Positions 55,001 to 64,000 of a stretch of DNA of 64,000 nucleotides are shown one piece after another. The notes beneath the pieces are model-generated. The model ran no database searches. It was given only the letters and a program-made list of their open reading frames with translations, and was not told the origin of the DNA. A program made the position numbers and the translations under genes. Source of the stretch: Aptenodytes patagonicus (lineage: Eukaryota; Chordata; Aves; Sphenisciformes; Spheniscidae); NCBI RefSeq assembly GCF_965638725.1, contig NC_134963.1:15528501-15592500 (forward strand). Reading direction: 5' to 3'. How positions within the stretch are numbered: position 1 is the first letter of the stretch; each line of letters opens with the position of its first letter.

Positions 55001-58000
55001 CCAAACCCCAGCGTTGAACAGGTTTGTGCCAGTCAGACAACTCTAGCAGGCGATGCTCATCATCCTGCCATTCACTGAAGCCACAGCACCTACCTCCTAC
55101 TGATCAGCTCATCATCCGAGTCAGCATCATTTGCCCCCACTTGGTTTCCATCATAAGTGTCGTCGTACTCGTCCTCATAGTCCTCCTTGTAGAGCTGAGC
55201 TTCTCCTTGCTGCACTGGAATCTCCTCCACAATCACGCTGTACTGGCTGTAGCGCTCCTTCTGCTCAGCAACCAGGCGTTTGTCATTCAGCAAACTCCTG
55301 GTCGTGTCCTTCTCCCTCCTGCACTCCACAGCACGGAAACGGAGAGGCAGACACAGAAAGGCAGTGTAAAAATCATCTCTATAAGTTACTTTTTTTCCTG
55401 TTAGTAAGTGGAAGCTGAAGCGACAGAAGTCTCATCTCAAACTCCACGAGCACTACTTAAGCCTACCTATTTCCCCTCCGATTATAACAGGGCTGTTTGT
55501 CTGGCTACTAAAAACAGCCACTCCTGGCTTGGAACAAAGTCATTTTTAAACAGAAGCCCAGCAAGATTACACAGCAGATAAGAACAGGAATTGGAGACCG
55601 CCACTGCCATTTGAGACAGAAAGGAAGCTTTTACAGGAGGCCAAATGCAATTATATTCAAGCTGAAATTTGGCCAAGATCCAAATAACACAAGGAGTCCC
55701 ATGAATCTTGAATGGCAAGCTGTTCGGGCTAAGACTCCAGTCTATGAGATGGCTCTGCAAGGCCCAGAGTGCCCTCTAACACCATGCTGCAGTATCATCT
55801 CACTGCGGTAGCACGCAGAGCTGCAAATCATGGACCAGGGCTGCATTAGAGTAACTGCTGCACGGACATGTACGTTCCCATAGTCAAGAACCTCAGCTTA
55901 CAAACGTGAGATGCAAAATAGGAATGTAGATGGGGAGAGCCAAAAAGTTACCAGTGCAGCAAGTAAGGATTAGAATAAGCACAACTAAGGATGAAAAGAA
56001 CGAAACAGAGTAGACTGGTGATTCTGATCCAACCTATCTCAAAGCACTGAACGTACAATTTTTTTTTAAAGTTTAGGAGGCAAGTAAATTATAGTCATTT
56101 TAAAGGAGGGAAGACCAAGAAATAGAATTTTGGCAGAGGTTTTAAAAAGCAGCCACCGAGATGCTGTGTCTCAAGCTGCACAAGCATAAACTCTGAAGTC
56201 CCATTTTTCATAATGTAAGCCAAGTATATGCTTACAGCAAAGGAGCAAGGGATTCCACTGTCAAGTACTCGCAGAACAACTTACAGCCCTCAAAGTCCAG
56301 GAGGAACATGCATCAGTGATCTATTTGGCACCTGGATATTACCAGAGAAAGAACCCGTCCAGGGCAGACTGTCAGTGACTCAAGAATAGACTTATGTGAC
56401 ATACTAGCAAGCAGTGGGGAAGCGATCTAAGCAGCCTGATTTTCATTAAGAATCTCAGAACAAAGTAACATTACAGATAGATGTGGTTCCCCTCTCTGAC
56501 GTGACTCACTCTGTTACATGCCTGCATTTAGCTGCAAAATGCCCTCCAAAGCACGTGGTTAGTTCGCACATACCTAGGCTGGGATAACATCTTCTGCTGG
56601 TATTCGGCATGAGACTGAACTAAGCATTTGATAATTGTTGCCTGTTGAGCTGGTCTGATGACTGCAGAAGAGCTGCAATGAAGCGTTTCAGGCACCAATT
56701 CCAGGAAAAACAGTGGGAACTCCTCTAGTCCCGTGGTGTTCAGGACATGCTCTGACTTCAAGAGACAGATTCAGCTAGCAATTACGGCTGGACAGGCAGA
56801 GGCAGATGAGATCACTTTTCAGGATCAGCAAAGAATCACGTATATGCCAGTGTGTGCGTTTCCTCATGCTTGTTTCTCTCCTCATCCTGGCGTGGCTTTC
56901 TCCTTCACATTAACAGTCCCTGCCCCAGACTGCTTACGCTTACCAGCAGAGCAGCTAGTGCAATGGGACCCAACCTGATCTGGCTCTTGAAGCACTATTG
57001 CAACATCATGCTGGGGCAGCAACACCACTCTAAACACAAGCAGAATTTGGTGAGCAAAAGATTTTAAGGAGGAGGGGGGGGGGGAAAGATATATCGATAC
57101 AATTCAAATCCAAAGCAGATCTCAAACTAGGCTAGGAGAACCCTGTTACCCAGACGCTTGGGTAAAGCATCAGGTTTCTTGCTTGTGGAACGAGGACTAC
57201 TGAGGAAGTTGCACTTTTAGTGCTGAAAGGACACGCTCTTCATATTTATGGAGTTCTGAACATTAAATTCTGGAGAGCAAGGTACTATAGGTTATCCTTT
57301 AATTTAGTTAGATATGGTCAGCTTTAGGCATAGGGTGTACATTGCTGATCCCAGCTAGTTACCCTCCAGGTTTTAAAAACCACTCAAAACATAAATAACG
57401 CGTCTGAGTCCTGCAGAGAGAGAGTTCTCAGTGTAAGAAGAACTGTTTTGAAATGAAGACGTAGCCCGAGGGAGGCCAAGAGACACCAGGAACAGCAGCA
57501 GTAAGAGGATAATCCCAAGAGGTCACGTAACAGTACGGCAGAAGAGATGACAGCTTTCTCAAGGAGCGATGTTACCACTGGAGAGAAGACACAGCCTCCC
57601 TGGCAGCAGCCGGAGGGCAATGCCATGAGAGCAGAGTCCCACAACCCAGCTCAGAGACGGGTTTTCAAAGCTCTGTAAGTGATCTGCAGAGGGAGCTCCC
57701 AGCAGGGTTATTCCATACGCTGGATGCACTGTGCTGAACTCAGACAGTGCTCTCTGGCCTTGTCCGGCCGCTGCAGCAGCCACCCACATGTGCAAAACTT
57801 TGGGGAGGTGGGAGATAACCGAGCGCGCCTGTGGACAAGGCTCCTGCTGACAAGGTGCCTGCCTGCACTCTGAGCAAGGCAACACGATGAGGAGAAAGGA
57901 GAGAGATCGTGCCTGTGAATTCTTAGCTATGGACGCTTCGAGAATCATTGTCTTGGCCAGAGAGAAAAGAAATTATTTTCTTGCCTAGCTGAGCCAATAT

Positions 58001-61000
58001 AAGCACTATGGCACTGCTGCTGAAACTGGACTTTGGGACAAAAGTGTTTTTCTCCTGAGAGTTTGATGCAGCTTTGCAACCAAAACCTTAACTGGGAGCT
58101 CCCAAGGTCATGTGGCTCAATCTCCAGCCAGACTTCTATTTACGTTCTGTGTAAATACATACCAACATAAAGATCAGACTTGGCTGGTTAGAGAAAGTGT
58201 GTAAAAAGAATCTGAAACAAATCAACCATGTTATAGAGATACAGTTGACATCAATGGGAGCCAGCAGGACAATGCCCTAACCTAAATTTGGCCTAACACG
58301 CCAAGCTAGGCGGAAAGCAAAGGAAATGCCCTTCTGCAGGAAGCTTAGAGCAGCAGGAACAACAAAAGTAGTCTAAGCCACTGAGCGTTATCAGATTTTG
58401 AAGTAGATGGAAGTTGACGCTTCACTTGGATCTAAACCAAATCATTATTTATTCTCAGTTCTGAGTCACAATCCCAGGCTCGTAGAGATGGTTGCTTTTC
58501 AAGGTTTGTTGTTCAGTACAAGTTTAACATTAAGACCAAGAAGCAAGAGCCCGACATCACAAACGAGCTTGGCAGAGCAAACTCTAGCAGCATACAGGGG
58601 AAAGCCAATTAGGAAAAACACTAACTGAAACCAACCTCCTAATAATATTTCATTTTACTTTCCCAGAGAAGCAGAAGAAACAGGTGGGAAACATTTCTGA
58701 TAAGCCTTACCTCCTGCCAACAAATGCCTGCAGGAGGTTTGTAAAAGAAATAAATTTGCGGGTTCACAGATATTTATTCCACCTGACAGACAGGGTTAAT
58801 TAAGGGCACACAATACTCACCGCTTGCCTTTTTGTATCCGAGAAACATCCACTGAATCCCTACTGAAAACATCAAACTCATCATTCTGGAAAACATTATA
58901 GCGAGAAGTGACTAGAGGAGTAGGGTCTGGCTTCAGCTGTCTGTTAAAAAAAAAAATAGAATAAAAACAACGGTGAACTGAGGAAGACCAAGTCCTCTCC
59001 TTCCTAAGACCTTGGTTTATTCTTTGTCAGTCTCAAAGTCATCCACAGCATGCCAAGATCCTCTTTGTGGTGCTGGCTGACTGGGTCACAGATTGCTATT
59101 CCTTCATTTCACAGATGCGCTATAGTACGTGCACGACCACTACATGGCATTGGTCTAAGATAAAAGGCACAGTTTTCAAAGCTGATCTTTGTTGGGTAAA
59201 AAAAGAGCAACTTACAGAAAGAAAAAAGAAAATTCTTCTCTTCGTTTAAGAGTAAGTAAAACTGTACAGGAACATGGAATATTCAACAGACTGCCTGGTC
59301 TCAAAAGAGTGACTCAATAAAGCCAAACACTAAGTATGATGAATTACATGCTGGAAAAAATTCCAATAATTTGCCGCTGTTGATTTCAGGATATTTATCT
59401 CCGTATGGTTCCTTCTTAATTCTCTCTCAGGGTTCCAGGTTTACGTTTGTTCAACTTATAAGTCAAAAGACCATTATTTTTACATTCATTTTGTTGGTGC
59501 TGTTAGCTCAGCTGGGCATCTGAAAACGCTGCTGTGCTCACTTCTAAAATCAGCAGTGATCAAAATTCTACATTTGCTATTGAACTGACAGTTTTGTTTC
59601 AAGATGCAAGAGTCAGGAAGAAAAAATCCAGCCCTATCTTCTGTAACTGCTGGCTTTGCAGAGAAAAACAACCCTTCCAAAAGCCCACCCCGCATCATTT
59701 GTGCCAAAGTCAGCAGATCTGACTGTGAGAGCATGAAGATTGTTGCAAAACTAAGATTTTTTTTTTTTTACATCATTTTTCTGATAAAGATGCCTTCCTT
59801 TTTTAATGCAACAATCAGTCTGCCCGTTCCTCCATGCAATGTGAACAAACAGCACATTCACATCCTGACACTCAGTTAGAAACTGCTGTTGCAGCACAAA
59901 CACATGCTAGCAGCTGCAGACAAACTAAACCAACTCAATTCCACTGCCAGCTATAAACCCTACATCCCACGTACAACCCAGAGAAGCAAGCAAAAGCCTG
60001 GCAAGTTCGTCAAAGGGTAGATAAAAATGAATCTAAATTGCCATTTCCAATTTCTCTCTGGTTTATCTTCAATCGCAAAACAACAGCCTTTCAAATACCG
60101 TATTTGACCCCGCAGGTTGAATTTCAGCTGAACTAGTTCCTTTGAAGATGCCCTTTCCTGCAGGACAGCTGGGATTTTAACACTTATGGCCCTGTCCTCT
60201 GCAGCAAAATAACTTTTGAAGGCACCACGTTCTATTGCCTAGCCCAGGCTAAGCCCACGTCCCCATGACGGCGTTTTAACGGTTCTTATTTGAGTGTTTA
60301 ATGTACAAGTATTTTTGTTCCCCCGTCACAAAACACGACCCAACATCTGCTCTACTGAAATGCTGAAGAGTGAATGTTCCAGTCCTCTGCAGGGACACGA
60401 CGAGAGCAGAAAGCTAGTGGCAGATGGCGATGAGAAGCTCTCACTGCAGCTATCTACCTCAAGAAAATGCACATGCAACTTCTTAGAGCTCTACAAGTGT
60501 CTAACCTTCAATAAGAACGATGTTTAATGATAACCCACAAACGAAAAAACAAAAGGCATCAAAGCAGTGCCAGAAGCTGTCCCACACCTTTGCATTGTTC
60601 GGTCCAGCTTATCCAAGTATGGCACCAGTTTATCTTCCAGAATGTTGTTGATCACTTGCTCCGCGTTGTAACTGTACTCTTCCAGGCAGGCCAGGATGAA
60701 GCCCTCACCAAGGTCTGGCAGCAGGTCTTTCACTTGAGAGATCAGAGAGTCCAGCTCCACGCCTGACACCTTGACAACGGGCGCAGCAGCTGCACCGGCA
60801 CACTACATGTACCAAACAGAATCGGTGGCGTTACTGGAAAGAGACAGCAGCTGAGGGACTGCAGGTACGCACACTAAGAAAGGGAAGGGAGCAGTCTGGG
60901 TTATCAGAATTTAAACACAAAGAAGACAAAGACTGAAGTCAAAAGAAGAGGTCAGCAAGGATACTCTGGAGAATCCCTTCCTCAAATAACATGAGCTGTG

Positions 61001-62621
61001 CATTTAAAAAATACGCACATGAACTACAGTGATGAAGCACAGTATTTAAATTAACCACAGCAACAGGAAACCCAAGCCAAGGGGAGTTAGAAGCAATTTG
61101 CTCAAAGATAAAGCCGGGTTTCAGGCGTAGCTTTGTTTCTCATTTCACAAGGCACATGGGGCTGCACTGAAATCTAGCAAAGGTAAGAAATGAGACAATC
61201 TCAGGTAATCCCCAAAACCGAGCAAACCAATCCTCTCTTCACAGACGCGTGAAGTAAGGACAGAGAGAGCAGAACCCAGTCCTATCCACACAGCCCTACG
61301 CACCTCATCCTCTGATGCATATGCAGCCCCGAGCTCTTCCACGTCCTCGGCAGCGCTCTCCGCTATTGCTGATGCACCATTAGATGCTGCTGGTGGTGTT
61401 GGATCTTTAATGACTTGTGCTTTTTTCCTGTCTACCCCTTCCCACGCACTTTCCACTGCTTGGAGGATATAGGCTGTCCTGGTCTCATCTCTAAGAGGAC
61501 AGCGTTAAGGACATTTCTAGATGCACATATTCAGACCTCACCTGGAAGCCACTGTGCAATTTTCAGGGACTCCCAAGCCTGTGCCTACATTAACTTCCTC
61601 CCTTTTTTTTCCAAGAGAAAACTTTCCGTCACTCACTGCCAGTCATGCAGCTTAACCAGAGGCAGCAACACTGGAAATGCCACTGGCGTCAAGGAATCTA
61701 AGAGCAGCCGGGTCTGCAAAACCCCAAGGTGACGGCAAAGGATACAGTGTGGAGGATGCTTGCTGAAGCAGACTGACATCATCCTCAACAGGAAACAGCT
61801 CATCATAGTCACGGAGAAATCTAAAAACGCAGAAGCAAGTTTAATCAGTCAAACTCAAGAATAAATTACCAGCAGACCTGTCACACTACCATCCCTGCTA
61901 TGCCACTTCGACTTCCTCACTGCTCAGGTAGGAACACGTACAACCTCTCACCCAATACTGAATTCCAGCATGGGCTGCCATGTCTGATTTTGCCCCCATT
62001 ATACTGCAGCAACACTTCTCCCCAGGCCAGAGCCAGCTGCAACACTCCTCATGACGTTGAGACCTGTAACCCAGTGCTGCATGACAGAGAAAATACGGTT
62101 TATGACTTGAACATGATCAGAATGACAGCATCGTCAGGAGGACAAGATCGAAGTCCCAGTACTGCCACTTAATTCGCTTCGCATCTTCAGCATTAGCACT
62201 TAATACCTTTCTAGTCTGGTCACCCCAGCTGAAAAGCACAGATTAGTAATAATAGCCTAACTTGTCAAGGTAGCTAATGGCTAAATTGCCATCCTTCACT
62301 TTGTTATTCTTCACTCTCTTTAATCCAGGCTTTCATTCTCCAGTGTCATGCAACATCCTCCTCACCTTTACAATAAAGTCCGTACTGCAGTCTAAAATCC
62401 TCTCACAGCAGTTCTCCCAACTAGTTGGAATGATTTCTAACTCCCAAATGCATCTTAACGCCTCATAATAACGTCTCAGGCAATTCTGTCGTAAAGAATG
62501 GAAGAGGAAGGCAATCTGACCCTCCCCTTGGGTCCCTTTCAGCCACACTCACCTCCTTTCCTGAAGCACCGAAGTGAAGATCTGTAGAAATTCCTCAATA
62601 AAAGGCTGAATGTTCTCACAG
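51903..62621 (-). CDS. ASCC2: ASCC2 (ASC-1 complex subunit 2), C-terminal part, nine exons, 5' end outside window
   Basis: Minus-strand coding exons in order are 62553-62621, 61746-61820, 61304-61490, 60588-60802, 58821-58940, 55094-55318, 53232-53340, 52594-52670 and 51903-52071. All nine join in phase and encode about 414 residues, corresponding to human residues from about 340 to 757. The CUE ubiquitin-binding domain is in the fourth of these (VELDSLISQVKDLLPDLGEG). It is followed by a conserved YEDEYDDTYDGNQVG segment, a Glu-rich acidic run and a basic tail ending KGMIPS. ASCC2 binds K63-linked ubiquitin and recruits the ASCC3 helicase with ALKBH3 to alkylated DNA; the complex also splits collided ribosomes. 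The N-terminal exons, including the ASCC3-binding region, are beyond 64000. Confidence 0.97.
52594..52670 (-). CDS. ASCC2: ASCC2 exon (DHFVQDP)
   Basis: Reads DHFVQDPAVLRERAEARRLA and continues YLARKG, against human DHFVQDPAVLREKAEARRMA. The donor is GTAAGTAAG. Confidence 0.96.
53232..53340 (-). CDS. ASCC2: ASCC2 exon with acidic run
   Basis: Reads PFTIPQVLRPKGQEEGQEEE, then an almost pure Glu/Asp stretch, ending EKERTK. Family members also have an acidic run here. The run comes from a GAG/GAA repeat and its length may vary. Confidence 0.95.
53341..55093 (-). other. ASCC2 intron between the acidic and YEDEYDD exons
   Basis: No feature recognised. AT-richer than average, with A- and T-runs. 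Confidence 0.6.
55094..55318 (-). CDS. ASCC2: ASCC2 exon with YEDEYDDTYDGNQVG
   Basis: Contains TRSLLNDKRLVAEQKERYSQ, YSVIVEEIP and the conserved DEYDDTYDGNQVGANDADSD segment, ending ELISRR. Acceptor GGAGTGCAG, donor GTAGGTG. Confidence 0.97.
55319..58820 (-). other. ASCC2 intron, largest in window
   Basis: A 3.5-kb intron. A 77-codon open frame at 56528-56761 (minus) has no family match and no convincing splice signals. A run of about 13 G lies at 57070-57085. Nothing else recognised. Confidence 0.55.
58821..58940 (-). CDS. ASCC2: ASCC2 exon (VFQNDEFDVFSRD)
   Basis: Reads QLKPDPTPLVTSRYNVFQND and continues EFDVFSRDSVDVSRIQKGK. Two tandem acceptors are possible (AACAG then ACAG). The upstream one is chosen because it keeps the frame and the Arg codon seen in the family. 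Confidence 0.95.
60588..60802 (-). CDS. ASCC2: ASCC2 exon with CUE domain
   Basis: Begins CAGAAAPVVKVSGVELDSLI and contains the CUE helices (VKDLLPDLGEGFILACLEEY, then NAEQVINNILED). The start follows GGTACATGTAG, an acceptor with a poor pyrimidine tract. It is supported because the preceding codon in frame is the TAG of the acceptor itself and the previous exon ends in phase 0. Confidence 0.95.
61304..61490 (-). CDS. ASCC2: ASCC2 exon (ESAWEGVDRKK)
   Basis: Reads DETRTAYILQAVESAWEGVD and continues RKKAQVIKDP, then a variable Ala/Glu-rich linker to ASEDE. Acceptor TCCTCTTAG, donor GTGCGTAG. Confidence 0.96.
61746..61820 (-). CDS. ASCC2: ASCC2 exon (FLRDYDELFP)
   Basis: Reads FLRDYDELFPVEDDVSLLQQ and continues ASST. 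Acceptor GTTTTTAG, donor GTATCC. It is collinear with human FLRDYDALFPVAEDISLLQQ. Confidence 0.95.
62553..62621 (-). CDS. ASCC2: ASCC2 exon (CENIQPFIEEF), most 5' exon in window
   Basis: Reads CENIQPFIEEFLQIFTSVLQ and ends ER plus a split Arg codon. Acceptor TTGTTTTCTGCAG, donor GTGAGTG. The preceding exon (human ends LLPILESS) is not found up to 64000. Confidence 0.95.
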
Positions 62622-64000
62622 CTGCAGAAAACAATGGCACAACAGAGTGAAAAACTCAGTGGTAAGCCTACCGCATTGCACAATCTCCACATTCTGCCTC
62701 ACTAGCCAAACTAGTCACGTTCATACATCAAGGGAAAATCCCACTTGAAAACAGATTTCAGTCCACTTTTTGGCTTTCACAGGAGCAAAGGGTCAAATGG
62801 AAACAAGTTTCTTCTATGGCTTCAGCAAACATTTCAGCCAGCTAGATCTAAAGCTGTATCACTGTTAGAATTACAGGACTTATGACTTTACAAATCATAG
62901 TTTGGTGCCTCAGACTTGCAATAAGCAGAAAAGGGTGTGTAGCGCGTTTGTAATTGCACTTTTATTATATGTCTTGGGATTATACCAGTGAACCTCCCAG
63001 AAAACATGTACTCACCTATGTAAGAACATACGCCAAGCAAACCCCTACTGCAACCTTTCTGTTATAACACCTAAACCTCCCATTGCTGCTAATGCATCAA
63101 GTCTCACGGCAAGACAGAAGGCCCTCCGCAGCAGACCAGTGCTAAGAAAAAGGTATTTCCCTAGAAGCCAGACATACTGTTTTCACAGTAGCCTCAGCTC
63201 TCATCAAACTGGCAATGAGTGTCTGGAGCTGTCCTTCACTACCTCTGAAGTATATATAGTCCTTAATACCGTGGAATCTGAACACATCACACTCTCTGGT
63301 TCCTTTATACTTTCCATATTCCAGTGGGTACTGAAAGGCAATACTCGGGTAAGCAAGGGTAAGACAAGGCTACTATTGCTCCTTTAAGGATTGGACTTAT
63401 AGCACAGACAGACTGGGTGATTTAGTCCAGATCACAGAGGAAGTCAAGGAAGCAAATCCAGGCCTCTCATAAGGTACCCCAACAGACCCTCCTCATCTTC
63501 TTGGACAACGCTCCTGATATCAAACGAGGGAAAATATTCAAGCAGAAAGGGAGCCACAGAGACCAGCAAGCTACGAAACCTGTGACAAGTACAGGCAAAG
63601 AGAGACCAGCCCAAGACAGCACTGGCCTTCCAATCACGATCCAGGTTCTTGGCTCTGTCCCCAGTATGCAGCATGATTTTGGGTCATTTCACTTCATTTC
63701 TCTATTTTAAAATAAGGATAGTTATACTTGCCTTCATTTTCAGACTATTCACAGAGCTATCGGTTAACAATTTTCACAATAGGAGCGGGGGTAGAACTAG
63801 CTAAAGGCACCAGTATCTAGATTTAAAACGACTGTTTTCAGTGATCTATAACACTGCATTGCTTTCACTGTGGTGTCTCAGTCAAGGTGTCTACACACAG
63901 CATTAGAATTTACAACTTAGCCATAAACCGAGGTTAGAAAGCTTGTTGGACCACAGCCTTATCCCACTTTAGTGGGGTCAACACACAGCTCACCACACCA
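62622..64000 (-). other. ASCC2 intron running to the window edge
   Basis: No exon matching the expected LNQICLLPIL segment is seen. The open frame at 63444-63674 has no family resemblance. A GTGAGCTG word at the extreme edge could be a donor but has nothing upstream to test it. Confidence 0.6.

Noticed and set aside
56528-56761. A 77-codon minus frame containing HAEYQQKMLSQPRY
   Set aside because: It looks protein-like and is on the ASCC2 strand, but the neighbouring ASCC2 exons join in frame without it and the human protein has no such segment.
1-64000. tRNA, rRNA, CRISPR, bacterial-type operons or endogenous retroviral sequences
   Set aside because: I looked for cloverleaf-like arms with a TTCGA-type loop, array-like direct repeats with unique spacers, and LTR or polymerase-type motifs, and saw none. 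The only mobile elements I can support are CR1 LINE fragments.

Overview
This is vertebrate nuclear DNA, almost certainly from a bird. Three CR1 LINE fragments have the avian-type 3' end, the exons are small with GT-AG introns, and the 5' part is extremely GC-rich and crowded with minisatellites and C/G homopolymers, as on avian microchromosomes. The gene order NF2 > CABP7 > < ZMAT5 / UQCR10 > < ASCC2 is the order I know from human 22q12.2, which corresponds to chicken chromosome 15.

Layout. 1-8369 is the last NF2 (merlin) intron, with one CR1 copy. 8370-8420 is the final NF2 coding exon, followed by a 3' UTR that probably ends near 10.2 kb. 10.2-20.5 kb is intergenic and holds a series of tandem-repeat arrays: a 16-bp array at 10.9-11.8 kb, a TTTGCAC array at 12.65-12.9 kb, a 20-bp array at 14.0-14.6 kb and a CCCATC array at 16.6-17.3 kb. 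20.5-27.8 kb is CABP7 (calneuron-2): a CpG-island promoter and four coding exons. The last exon is missing, presumably in a 100-N assembly gap at 27833-27932. 28.1-46.1 kb is ZMAT5 (U11/U12 snRNP 20K) on the minus strand, with five coding exons that give a complete 170-residue protein. ZMAT5 shares a short bidirectional promoter (about 46.12-46.28 kb) with UQCR10 (complex III subunit), whose two exons lie on the plus strand. From 51.3 kb to the right edge is ASCC2 on the minus strand: nine 3' coding exons covering the C-terminal half, including the CUE domain. Its 5' exons lie beyond the window.

The genes are ordinary housekeeping or signalling genes: Hippo/cytoskeletal tumour suppressor, Golgi Ca2+ sensor, minor spliceosome, respiratory chain, and alkylation-repair/ribosome-quality-control complex. 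They do not form a pathway. The noteworthy points are local. CABP7 exon 4 carries two mutually compensating single-base indels. The ZMAT5/UQCR10 promoter has a 42-bp tandem duplication that doubles a ZNF143-like site, and beside it, in ZMAT5 intron 1, lies a G4-capable hexanucleotide expansion. The CABP7 leader contains a poly-Ala uORF encoded by a GCC triplet repeat. I saw no novel multi-gene system, CRISPR array, tRNA, rRNA or endogenous retrovirus.
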